Source: Methylococcaceae bacterium
GTDB lineage: Bacteria; Pseudomonadota; Gammaproteobacteria; Methylococcales; Methylomonadaceae
NCBI GenBank assembly: GCA_012965425.1
Contig: DTSI01000097.1
Location: 1 to 40,639, forward strand
Length of the DNA stretch: 40,639 nt
Reading direction: 5' to 3'
The notes below the pieces were generated by a model. It did not search any database, was not told the origin of the DNA, and saw only the letters and a list, made by a program, of their open reading frames with translations. Shown in pieces: positions 9,606 to 17,107 of this stretch. The first letter of the stretch is position 1; each line of letters starts with the position of its first letter. Both the position numbers and the translations under genes were made by a program.

Positions 9606-10292
9606 CTACGATGAAAAACGATAACCAAACCCCCGTACTGTCTTGACTAACTCGCCACAACCATGCTCCGACAAAACTTTTCTAAGACGTCGAATATGCA
9701 CATCTACCGTACGCTCTTCTAAATACGCCGTACGTCCCCAAACATTATCAAGCAGTTGTGTTCGGTTATACACTTTCTCAGGATGCGTCATAAAGAACTG
9801 CATTAATTTAAACTCGGTTGGACTGAGGGGAACATCACGACCTTGGTACGACAATTGATAACTATCCGTATCTAATATTAAGTCATTAACCACAACTTTA
9901 GTCTTAGTAAATAATTTTCCTGTACGCCTGAGCACAGCCTTAATCCTCGCAACCATTTCTCTCGGCGAAAAAGGCTTTGTCATGTAATCATCAGCACCGA
10001 CTTCAAGTCCTCTCACCTTGTCTTCTTCCGACCCTCTGGCTGTTAACAAAATAACCGGCAATTCTTTTAAGGATGAATCTTTTTTAAGCTGACGACACCA
10101 ATCAACCCCTGAAATATCTGGCAACATCCAATCTAACAAGATTAAATCAGGCATAGACTCAGCTATAGATTTCCGTGCTCCAAGCACATCCTTAGCACAT
10201 TGAACATCAAAGCCTGCATTCTCAAGCACTATGAGCAGCATTTGCCGAATAGGCTCTTCATCTTCAACTACCAATATTTTGGCAGAATTCAT
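9606..10292 (-). CDS. phoB: Phosphate regulon response regulator PhoB
   Basis: PhoB is the OmpR-family transcription factor of the phosphate starvation response, binding Pho boxes when phosphorylated by PhoR. The 228-residue protein has a receiver domain (1-120) with acidic residues in VVEDEE, the phosphorylated Asp54 in LLDWMLPD, and Lys106 in TKPFSP. A winged-helix DNA-binding domain (about 130-228) contains LTPTEF-like LSPTEFKLMQFF, RTQLLDNVWG, EERTVDVHIRRLRK and a terminal TVRGFGYRF. The 75-base gap to clpB upstream must hold its promoter if it is separate. I looked there for a Pho box and found none convincing. A weak hairpin with a T tract in that gap may separate it from clpB. Confidence 0.96.
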   Translation of the reverse strand: MNSAKILVVEDEEPIRQMLLIVLENAGFDVQCAKDVLGARKSIAESMPDLILLDWMLPDISGVDWCRQLKKDSSLKELPVILLTARGSEEDKVRGLEVGADDYMTKPFSPREMVARIKAVLRRTGKLFTKTKVVVNDLILDTDSYQLSYQGRDVPLSPTEFKLMQFFMTHPEKVYNRTQLLDNVWGRTAYLEERTVDVHIRRLRKVLSEHGCGELVKTVRGFGYRFSS

Positions 10293-10307
10293 AAATTTCC
10301 CTTACTT

Positions 10308-10331
10308 AAAATAAAAAACCTATTGTAGGTT
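10308..10331 (-). terminator. Weak intrinsic terminator between clpB and phoB
   Basis: Read on the minus strand, AACCTA (10331-10326) and TAGGTT (10322-10317) pair around a CAA loop and are followed by a T-rich run (TTTTATTT). It begins 37 bases after the clpB stop. The stem is short and A+T-rich, so it may be only partly effective. Function is inferred. Confidence 0.4.
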
Positions 10332-10367
10332 ATGGAAGATAACTAAATGATGTCATAAAAAAACTTA

Positions 10368-12947
10368 TTAAACCCTAATATTAAACGAATATTGATCGTC
10401 TATGAAGTCACAATTGATCACATCACCGGCAGCATATACGCCTGCTAACAATTGCTCTGCTAAGCTATTTTCAAGTTGCTTTTGAATTGTTCTCTTTAAT
10501 GGCCTGACACCATAAACAGGATCAAAACCTGATGCGGCTAAATGATCTAGCGCTCTCTCCGACACTACTAATTCAATACCCATCGCTGCTAATCGAACAA
10601 TCAAGAGATCTACTTGTATCGCGGTAACCGCTCTTATTTGCTCTTTTCCTAAGGAATGAAACACAATCGTCTCATCGATGCGATTAATAAATTCAGGGCG
10701 GAAATGTTCAGCAACCACATCCATTACTGCTTTTTTCATGTCGAGATAATTTTCATCATCGCTGTATCCCTGAATCAGCGTTGATCCTAAATTAGACGTT
10801 AAAACAATTACCGTGTTACGAAAATCAACTGTTTGCCCTTGCCCGTCGGTTAAACGCCCCTCATCTAAAACCTGAAGTAACACATTAAAAACATCCGCAT
10901 GGGCTTTTTCAATTTCATCCAGCAAAATCACAGCGTAAGGTTTTCTTTTGACCGCTTCCGTCAAATAGCCACCTTCCTCATAACCGACATAGCCCGGTGG
11001 GGCACCAATCAATCGGGCAACACTGTGTTTCTCCATGAATTCAGACATATCAACACGGACAAGCGCATCTTCAGTATCAAATAAAAACGCGGCTAAAGCC
11101 TTACATAATTCTGTTTTACCCACGCCCGTGGGTCCTAAAAAAAGAAAAGATCCATTAGGACGATTAGGTTCCGAGAGACCGGATCGTGATCGCCTTATCG
11201 CATGACTGACTGCCGTTAATGCTTCCCGTTGCCCAATAACCCGTTCTGCTAACTCTTGCTCCATCCGAAGTAATTTTTCACGTTCGCCTTCAATCATCTT
11301 AGCAACAGGAATTCCCGTCCATTTAGAAACCACGTCAGCAATTTCCTGCTCAGTTACCTTATTTCTTAATAAGGTGAGGGGCTGTTTTTCTGCATTATCG
11401 AGATAATTGAGTTCTTTTTCCAATTGCGGAATACTACCGTATTGCAACTCTGACATACGGGCAAAGTCATGACTACGATTAGCGACTTCTAATTCCAACC
11501 GGGCTTTCTCTAATTTTTCCTTAATCGTAGCTGCCCCCTGCAAAGAAACTTTTTCAGCTTTCCAAATTTCTTCCAAATCAGAAAACTGCTTTTCTAATTC
11601 GTAAATCTGCTCCTCCAAGGTCGCTAAACGCTTATGAGAAGCCTCATCGGATTCTTTTGCTAACGCTTCTTTTTCAATTTTAAACTGAATAAGGCGACGT
11701 TCCAGTTTATCCATTGACTCAGGTTTAGAATCCATTTCCAATCGTATCTGACTCGCTGCTTCATCGATTAAATCGATGGCCTTATCAGGCAATTGACGAC
11801 CGGTAATATAACGATGAGATAATGTGGCAGCTGCAACAATGGCAGGGTCCGTAATCGTCACGCTGTGATGCACCTCATAACGCTCTTTTAGACCACGTAA
11901 AATTGCAATGGTATCTTCAACTAAAGGCTCTTCAATCAACACCTTTTGGAATCGGCGCTCCAATGCTGAATCCTTTTCAATGTACTTTTTATACTCATCC
12001 AAGGTTGTCGCACCAACACAATGCAACTCTCCTCGGGCCAACGCCGGCTTAAGCATATTCCCCGCATCCATAGCACCTTCTGCTTTCCCGGCACCCACCA
12101 TGGTATGTAATTCATCAATAAAAATAATGATATTACCCTCTTGTTTGGAAACATCTTTCAGAACGGCTTTTAAACGCTCTTCAAATTCACCGCGAAACTT
12201 CGCGCCGGCAACTAAAGCCACTATATCCAGCGATAAAACACGCCGCCCCTTCAGCCCTTCTGGCACTTCCCCGTTAATAATACGTTGCGCCAAACCCTCA
12301 ACAATAGCTGTTTTTCCAACACCCGGTGCGCCTATCAAAACCGGATTATTTTTTGTTCTACGTTGCAAAACTTGTATCGTTCGCCGTATTTCATCATCTC
12401 GTCCAATAACCGGATCTAACTTCCCCTGCTCTGCCAGCTCAGTCAGATCTGAGGTGTATTTTTGTAAAGCATGACACTGATCTTCAGCATTTTGATCCGT
12501 CACAACTTGGCCATTACGAAGCTCCCGAACCGCACCTTCTAGCGCCAACCGTGGAAAGCCGGATTTTTCTAAAATGGACCTTAGCACATTTTCACCACCA
12601 TAAAGCGCTAACAAAAAAATCTCACTAGAAATATATTTGTCCTGATACTGCTGTGCTAATTCATCGGCACTATTCAGCACCCGCCTCAACGTATGGGAGA
12701 CTGAAACAACACTATTGGAACCGGTTACGGTCGGTAGTTTTTGTAATTCATATTTTATTAATGAACGAAGTAAATCAAAATCTCCTTGCGCTTTTTTTAA
12801 TAACAACAAGATACTCCCACCTGTCTGATTTAACAACGCTTCCAACACATGGACCGCCTCAATGACCGGGTTTTCTCCTCCCATAGCCAATCCCTGTGCA
12901 TCAACCAATGCCTCTTGAAATTTGCTTGTTAATTTATCTAATTGCAT
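10368..12947 (-). CDS. clpB: ATP-dependent disaggregase ClpB
   Basis: ClpB is the hexameric AAA+ chaperone that pulls polypeptides out of aggregates together with DnaK. At 859 residues it is the usual length. It has the N-terminal Clp-N repeats (1-150). AAA1 has Walker A GAPGVGKT and Walker B IIFIDELH, with the pore segment [11 protein letters not shown]. The long coiled-coil middle domain (about 400-530) is rich in Glu/Lys/Leu. AAA2 has [20 protein letters not shown], pore residues GYVGYEEGG and [11 protein letters not shown], followed by the C-terminal D2-small domain. The ClpP-binding IGF loop of ClpA/ClpX was not seen, consistent with ClpB. An AGGA-type ribosome site precedes the ATG. A heat-shock type promoter lies immediately upstream; phoB follows downstream on the same strand. 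Confidence 0.97.
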   Translation of the reverse strand: MQLDKLTSKFQEALVDAQGLAMGGENPVIEAVHVLEALLNQTGGSILLLLKKAQGDFDLLRSLIKYELQKLPTVTGSNSVVSVSHTLRRVLNSADELAQQYQDKYISSEIFLLALYGGENVLRSILEKSGFPRLALEGAVRELRNGQVVTDQNAEDQCHALQKYTSDLTELAEQGKLDPVIGRDDEIRRTIQVLQRRTKNNPVLIGAPGVGKTAIVEGLAQRIINGEVPEGLKGRRVLSLDIVALVAGAKFRGEFEERLKAVLKDVSKQEGNIIIFIDELHTMVGAGKAEGAMDAGNMLKPALARGELHCVGATTLDEYKKYIEKDSALERRFQKVLIEEPLVEDTIAILRGLKERYEVHHSVTITDPAIVAAATLSHRYITGRQLPDKAIDLIDEAASQIRLEMDSKPESMDKLERRLIQFKIEKEALAKESDEASHKRLATLEEQIYELEKQFSDLEEIWKAEKVSLQGAATIKEKLEKARLELEVANRSHDFARMSELQYGSIPQLEKELNYLDNAEKQPLTLLRNKVTEQEIADVVSKWTGIPVAKMIEGEREKLLRMEQELAERVIGQREALTAVSHAIRRSRSGLSEPNRPNGSFLFLGPTGVGKTELCKALAAFLFDTEDALVRVDMSEFMEKHSVARLIGAPPGYVGYEEGGYLTEAVKRKPYAVILLDEIEKAHADVFNVLLQVLDEGRLTDGQGQTVDFRNTVIVLTSNLGSTLIQGYSDDENYLDMKKAVMDVVAEHFRPEFINRIDETIVFHSLGKEQIRAVTAIQVDLLIVRLAAMGIELVVSERALDHLAASGFDPVYGVRPLKRTIQKQLENSLAEQLLAGVYAAGDVINCDFIDDQYSFNIRV

Positions 12948-13291
12948 AACCTATCCTATTAAAATCCTATCTCATGGTTAGATATTGGGACTAATAATCC
13001 AGTTTTCAATTTACAACCAGAAAAAATAACCCTTAAACATATTAAACTTCTATTTTTTACACAGCCTGTGCAACCACCTATGCTCACGCCCTGCATCTAC
13101 GCTATCTCAAAACGTCCTCAACTAATCTATTAAGAACCAGACTCTGGGTTAAGCCTTAACATATTCATTTTAATAAGGCATAAATTTCATTTATGGTACA
13201 CCTTATTTTTTTAATACTCGGTCTATTTTTTTGTTCTGTGGTAGGATAATTTGACCTATCGCTGTATAAAATTTCTTGGATTTTACAACTA
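12948..13291. other. Intergenic region between divergent clpB and the DUF1538 operon
   Basis: This 344-base gap is the longest without a gene. The clpB-proximal end carries the sigma-32-like promoter described separately. In the middle is a modest inverted repeat, GCCTTA (13153-13158) with TAAGGC (13174-13179). Close to the DUF1538 start is a T-rich stretch and a tiny hydrophobic frame (13193-13249, 18 residues) without a ribosome site. I could not fix a promoter for the DUF1538 operon: TTGACC at 13251 and TATAAA at 13265 are present but only 8 bases apart. Confidence 0.6.
12982..13010 (-). promoter_or_regulatory. Sigma-32 (RpoH) type promoter of clpB
   Basis: On the minus strand TTGAAA (13009-13004) is followed after 14 bases by CCCAATAT (12989-12982). 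The RpoH consensus is CTTGAAA, a 13-15 base spacer, then CCCCATnT, so only one base of the -10 octamer differs. The predicted start of transcription would leave a leader of roughly 28 bases before clpB, a known heat-shock gene, which supports the call. Confidence 0.65.
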
Positions 13292-14026
13292 ATGGCTGTA
13301 TTCAGAAATCGTTTTATCACTCAGGTATTTCGTAGCTTTGCGGATCTGATCCCCATGCTTACGGTGATCCTTATTTTTCAGTTTTTGGTCATAAAACAAC
13401 CTATACCCGATGTCGTTAACCTCATAACCGGCACTCTTTTTATCGTGCTCGGCTTAACGTTATTTATTCAAGGATTGGAACAAAGCCTTTTTCCCATTGG
13501 CGAATCAATGGCGCAAGCCTTTGCTCAAAAAGGCAGTCTATTCTGGCTGCTTTGTTTTTCTTTTTGCTTAGGCTTTAGCACTACCATTGCAGAACCGGCC
13601 TTAATTGCTATTGCCAATGAGGCCGCCCACATTGCCCAAAACGAAGGGCTGCTTGAGAACTCGACAACAACCGTTTTACAGTATGCTCTCGGCCTTCGGG
13701 TAACTGTTGCATTATCGGTTGGTCTGGCCATACTACTGGGGGTATTAAGAATCATCTACGGCTGGCAATTACAGCACTTAATTATATACGGTTATTTAGC
13801 AATTATTGTACTCACACCCTTTGCACCGGAACACATTATCGGTATTGCTTACGATACCGGCGGTGTCACAACCTCAACCATTACCGTACCCTTAGTGACC
13901 GCTCTGGGCATTGGACTTGCCAAAGCCATTAAAGGCAGAAATCCTATGACCGATGGTTTTGGATTAATCGCTTTTGCGTCCCTTACGCCAATCATATTTG
14001 TCATGATTTACGGAATGCTACTGTGA
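13292..14026 (+). CDS. DUF1538 membrane protein, first of a pair
   Basis: A 244-residue membrane protein of the DUF1538 type, function not established. About seven hydrophobic segments are visible. Motifs shared with the next gene mark the family: GLEQSLFPIGE (about 62-72), GFSTTIAEPALIAIA (about 90-104), ALGLRVTVALSVG, and a C-terminal block YDTGGVTTSTITVPLVTALG followed by DGFGLIAFASLTPI. The small-residue/Thr-Ser block GGVTTST and the TTIAEP motif look like re-entrant or substrate-contacting segments, suggesting a transporter; that is inference. It ends with a GTGA overlap into its paralogue. The pair is followed by P-II-like and CBS genes, implying a ligand-regulated transporter. The start ATG has a poor ribosome site. 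Confidence 0.85.
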   Translation: MAVFRNRFITQVFRSFADLIPMLTVILIFQFLVIKQPIPDVVNLITGTLFIVLGLTLFIQGLEQSLFPIGESMAQAFAQKGSLFWLLCFSFCLGFSTTIAEPALIAIANEAAHIAQNEGLLENSTTTVLQYALGLRVTVALSVGLAILLGVLRIIYGWQLQHLIIYGYLAIIVLTPFAPEHIIGIAYDTGGVTTSTITVPLVTALGIGLAKAIKGRNPMTDGFGLIAFASLTPIIFVMIYGMLL

Positions 14027-14796
14027 CCGAGTGGCTCGATCATTTTGCCAGTATCCTATTCGCAACTGCTCGGGACATTCTCCCTATTTTGTTAATCATC
14101 TTAGTTTTTCAGCTTTTTATTATTCGAAAGCCCATACCACATTTTAAAAAAACAATGATCGGTTTTGTCTTCGTTCTAGTCGGTATCGCCTGCTTTTTGG
14201 AAGGCCTCGAACGCGCACTTTTTCCACTGGGCGAATTAATGGCTCAACAACTCACTCACACTGAATTTATCAGCCCCCACAACACCTCGTCTGAAACGCT
14301 CTGGTATGCTTATGGCTGGGTCTACTTGTTTGCCGCCAGCATTGGTTTTGCCACTACCTTAGCTGAACCGTCCTTGATGGCTGTCGCCATTAAGGCCGAG
14401 GCTATTTCTGGCGGCACTATTCATGCATTAGGCCTGCGCTTGGCAGTTGCACTTGGCGTTGCTTTTGGAATCACACTCGGTAGCTATCGAATCATTACCG
14501 GTACCGAGTTATATCTCTATATTTTAGTCGGCTATTGCATCGTCATTATTCAAACCTTTTTTGCGCCTAAGTCACTTATTGGCCTGGCTTACGACTCAGG
14601 CGGCGTTACCACTTCATCGGTCACTGTTCCCTTAGTCACTGCGCTGGGACTGGGATTGGCCTCTTCTATTCCCGGGCGAAGCCCCTTACTCGATGGCTTT
14701 GGACTCATCGCATTCGCCAGTTTATTTCCTATCATGACAGTTCTAGCTTATGCCCAAATTTCCCACTGGCTAAACCGTCGTAAATCTTCCTATTAA
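14023..14796 (+). CDS. DUF1538 membrane protein, second of a pair
   Basis: A 257-residue paralogue of the preceding protein, beginning at GTG inside the GTGA that also holds the previous stop codon, so the two are almost certainly translationally coupled and probably form a heterodimer. Conserved blocks run in the same order: GLERALFPLGE, GFATTLAEPSLMAVA, ALGLRLAVALGVAFG, YDSGGVTTSSVTVPLVTALG, DGFGLIAFASLFPI. It carries an additional hydrophilic insertion (about residues 82-95) between the first two blocks and a basic tail, NRRKSSY, at the C-terminus, probably cytosolic. As I recall, many organisms carry DUF1538 as one longer fused chain; here the halves are separate genes. The substrate is unknown. 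Confidence 0.85.
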   Translation: MTEWLDHFASILFATARDILPILLIILVFQLFIIRKPIPHFKKTMIGFVFVLVGIACFLEGLERALFPLGELMAQQLTHTEFISPHNTSSETLWYAYGWVYLFAASIGFATTLAEPSLMAVAIKAEAISGGTIHALGLRLAVALGVAFGITLGSYRIITGTELYLYILVGYCIVIIQTFFAPKSLIGLAYDSGGVTTSSVTVPLVTALGLGLASSIPGRSPLLDGFGLIAFASLFPIMTVLAYAQISHWLNRRKSSY

Positions 14797-14811
14797 TACC
14801 GAGGTTATATT

Positions 14812-15162
14812 ATGCACTTCAAATTAATTATTGCCTTTGTCGAAGATGACAAAACAGAGACGGTACTCGATACAGCGCGTCGTCATGGCGCCAAAGGTGT
14901 GACGGTTATTAACAATGCCCGCGGCGAGGGAATCGTTCAACCTAAAACCTTCTTAGGATTAACCCTTGAAACGCAACGCAATGTTTTACTATTTTTAGTC
15001 GAAGAACATTTAAGTCGTTATATTCTAGAGAAAATAGCCAGTGCGGGCGAATTTGACAGCAAACCAGGAACCGGTATCGCTTTTAAAATTGATGTTGATG
15101 ATGCCATTGGCGTTATGCATCAAGTCAACGAACTAACCCACGAACTTGAGGACAAAATATGA
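14812..15162 (+). CDS. Divergent P-II-like signalling protein
   Basis: A 116-residue protein with the P-II order of strands and helices: KLIIAFVEDDKTETVLDTARRHGAKGVTVINNARGEG resembles the P-II N-terminus ending before the T-loop. FLVEEHLSRYILEKIASAGEF resembles the second beta-alpha-beta unit. Canonical features are missing: the T-loop has PKTFLGLTLETQRN instead of the uridylylated tyrosine segment, and the B-loop TGxxGDGKI motif is replaced by SKPGTGIAFKIDV. It is therefore a P-II-like sensor with unknown ligand, not GlnB/GlnK. A GAGGT ribosome site sits just before the ATG. It lies 15 bases after the DUF1538 pair and overlaps the CBS gene by 4. By analogy with GlnK-AmtB and SbtB-SbtA it may gate the membrane proteins. 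Confidence 0.8.
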   Translation: MHFKLIIAFVEDDKTETVLDTARRHGAKGVTVINNARGEGIVQPKTFLGLTLETQRNVLLFLVEEHLSRYILEKIASAGEFDSKPGTGIAFKIDVDDAIGVMHQVNELTHELEDKI

Positions 15163-15566
15163 GCCATTCCGAAAAAATAACCGTCAGAGACATCATGAGA
15201 ACAACTTTTAGCACCATTGATGGTAACGCTACGGTGAGTGAGGCACTGCTCCTGATGAAGTCATCGAAAACATCAACGATTATTGTAAACCGGCGTCATG
15301 ATCTTGATGAGTTTGGACTGATTACATCCAGTGATATTGCCAGACAAGTGATGGCTAAAAACAGAGCCCCTAACCGCGTTAATGTCTATGAAATTATGGA
15401 AACACCGGTGATTTGTGTTCGTCCTGAAATGGATATCCGGCTATGCGCCCGATTGTTTGCTAATTATAATCTCGTCCGCGCGCCGGTCATTGAAAACGAC
15501 AAGATTATCGGTATGATCAGTCCTAATACTCTGGTCCTTGATGGTTTGTACAAAATATGTAGCTGA
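15159..15566 (+). CDS. Twin-CBS-domain protein
   Basis: A 135-residue protein made of two CBS repeats: the first about residues 8-62 (VRDIMRTTFSTIDGNATVSEALLLM, then GLITSSDIARQVM), the second about 70-128 (VYEIMETPVICVRPEMDIRLCARLF, then IIGMISPNTLV). Such stand-alone pairs usually bind adenine nucleotides or S-adenosyl compounds and control an associated protein. The start ATG overlaps the P-II-like stop as ATGA, so the four genes from 13292 form one coupled operon. No DNA-binding or membrane segment is present. The likely role, inferred from context, is a second input (energy charge) to the DUF1538 transporter. A GC-rich hairpin follows the stop. Confidence 0.85.
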   Translation: MSHSEKITVRDIMRTTFSTIDGNATVSEALLLMKSSKTSTIIVNRRHDLDEFGLITSSDIARQVMAKNRAPNRVNVYEIMETPVICVRPEMDIRLCARLFANYNLVRAPVIENDKIIGMISPNTLVLDGLYKICS

Positions 15567-15573
15567 ACAATAA

Positions 15574-15603
15574 GCCCGCCCAAAAAAATGTTATTTAGCG
15601 GGC
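15574..15603. terminator. GC-rich hairpin between the DUF1538 operon and the convergent TM2 gene
   Basis: GCCCGC (15574-15579) pairs with GCGGGC (15598-15603) around an A/T-rich 18-base loop. It lies between convergent genes, directly after the CBS stop. No clean T tract follows on either strand, so a bidirectional terminator is likely but not ideal. Confidence 0.55.
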
Positions 15604-15619
15604 CCATTTATATAATTTA

Positions 15620-16234
15620 TTACTTTAACGGTCTGTTTTGTGCATCCCTGTCAATTCGATGCATCAACAGTAAGATTCCTTCCAAAACGCCCCATACCAC
15701 TGCGAAACCAAGCGTCCCAACGGTTGCTGCTATTTGTGCAATACCCAATTTCCAATGCCCTAGATAGAAACGTCCGGCACCCGCTCCACCGAGAAACATG
15801 GATAAGAAAATAGCAAGGCGCCGCGATTTAACTGGTTCTCCTTGTGGTCCAGTATAGTCACCAATCAACTCCATTTTAATAACTTTTCCGTATTTTTTAT
15901 GCACCTCTTCGGCTTCAAAGGCGACCTGACAACCACTGTACGGTAGGTTATCTTCAAGCCACTGCGTCTCTTCAAAATAATAACTTTTATTATTCTTTGC
16001 TGTTGAGAGTATGCCCGTCTTATTCTTTTTATCGTAACCGGCTATATGCCCTTTATAGCGATTAATTTCAGGTGCCTTCTCCTTCGGAGAGGTACTTTTT
16101 TCTGACCCTACGCTTTGCTCAAGTTCCACCTTTTGCTCTGCCGCCTCGTGCCCCAACGTTATCTCTTGATCTTGGACAGCACTTTGGTCTTGCGATCCAT
16201 TACCGCCCTTATCATCTTTATCATCAATTGCCAT
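15620..16234 (-). CDS. TM2-domain membrane protein with OB/cold-shock-like region
   Basis: A 204-residue protein from the ATG at 16234; a TTG five codons upstream is possible but less likely. Three parts are visible: an acidic, Gln-rich disordered head (1-55), a beta-rich central region (about 58-125) and a C-terminal TM2 domain (about 138-195). The central region has a cold-shock/OB-like rhythm (YKGHIAGYDKKNKTGIL, SYYFEETQW, YSGCQVAFEAEEV, KVIKMEL) but lacks the aromatic RNA-binding signatures of true CspA. The TM2 domain has RRLAIFLSMFLGGAGAGRFYLGHWKLGIAQ and a second helix, GFAVVWGVLEGILLLM. TM2 proteins occur widely with little known function. Cold-shock-like domains joined to small membrane domains are known in other combinations. 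The next gene upstream on this strand is also a membrane protein. Confidence 0.75.
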   Translation of the reverse strand: MAIDDKDDKGGNGSQDQSAVQDQEITLGHEAAEQKVELEQSVGSEKSTSPKEKAPEINRYKGHIAGYDKKNKTGILSTAKNNKSYYFEETQWLEDNLPYSGCQVAFEAEEVHKKYGKVIKMELIGDYTGPQGEPVKSRRLAIFLSMFLGGAGAGRFYLGHWKLGIAQIAATVGTLGFAVVWGVLEGILLLMHRIDRDAQNRPLK

Positions 16235-16435
16235 ATGCTTTTCCACCAACCTTATACTTAAATAATTTAATTTTTTACACTCGCTGAAATGCGTTTAATC
16301 ACAATCTAACCAAGATATGGGTATTTAAAACAGATTGTTACCGGTCACTTTTCCGTGGCGTAGTTTAATCAGGCTTAACTATAACGATGTCGGAAAGGTA
16401 TAGCAACGAACTAACCGCTAAATTAACAATAACGC

Positions 16436-16966
16436 CTAAATTATTGTCCGCGAAAGATGAAATATCACATAGTACGAACCATAGAAAAATAAAAACGATA
16501 ACCCCAACCCTGAAGCTAATGATCGCGATAACGCATGACGAAAAATATGTCCCATGACCCCCCAATGCCAGAGCATAATAACTAAAAATAAAAAAAACAC
16601 TTTCTCTGCTAGCATCTCTGACTTTAACAACCCCATAACCGGGAGCGAACAAAAACTAATAATACTATCGGTGCCTAACAAAGCCGTTAATGTTTGACTA
16701 AAACGCTGAATATTACCAAAAATGAACAACACCCCCCAAGTAAACCCTGCCAACAGCCCTAACTGTACAAAAACCTGCAACAGACCATTAACCCAAGTCA
16801 TCGATAACATAATCAATGCGCTATTCACCACAATATAAAGGTATATCGCGCGCCGCAAAAATTCTGGCGAACGAGTCAGCGCTTGTGGACCACTCTTAAA
16901 ACGGCAAATATTTATTGAGGTTAAAAATAACTTTATAAAAATATGCATTGCTGCGACAAACTCCAT
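16436..16966 (-). CDS. Unknown four-helix inner-membrane protein
   Basis: I do not recognise the family. The 176-residue product has four clear hydrophobic segments at about 40-60, 62-85, 118-137 and 150-172, separated by short loops; the N-terminus (1-38) is amphipathic with positive residues. Notable features are the polar pattern FLRRAIYLYIVVNSALIM before helix one and the His/Trp cluster MLWHWGVMGHIFRHA between helices three and four. There is no signal peptide and no catalytic motif. It starts at the ATG at 16966 without an obvious ribosome site; Met7 is an alternative with GGAG upstream. About 200 bases separate it from the TM2 gene downstream on the same strand, so cotranscription is uncertain. 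A minus-strand frame at 16365-16652 overlaps it and is judged a shadow. Confidence 0.6.
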   Translation of the reverse strand: MEFVAAMHIFIKLFLTSINICRFKSGPQALTRSPEFLRRAIYLYIVVNSALIMLSMTWVNGLLQVFVQLGLLAGFTWGVLFIFGNIQRFSQTLTALLGTDSIISFCSLPVMGLLKSEMLAEKVFFLFLVIMLWHWGVMGHIFRHALSRSLASGLGLSFLFFYGSYYVIFHLSRTII

Positions 16967-17107
16967 TTAATCCAAATAACTAACATCGTATTGGGCCACC
17001 ATGTTCGTAAGCAATTATTGACACTTTTCCAAACAATGACTTACCGCCATGATCTAAACCCTATAAACTTACAACAATTAACATCAAAAACTAAAGCTTG
17101 ATTCTTC

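Noticed and set aside
10293-10367. Possible Pho box upstream of phoB
   Set aside because: ATGACAT and TAGTTAT are spaced 11 bases apart, but they share too few bases with CTGTCAT to count.
13193-13249. An 18-residue hydrophobic ORF before the DUF1538 operon
   Set aside because: No ribosome site; T-rich DNA readily gives hydrophobic frames. Not enough support for a leader peptide.
16365-16652. 95-residue minus-strand ORF
   Set aside because: It overlaps most of the four-helix membrane protein gene in another frame and its sequence has no coherent helix pattern; a shadow.
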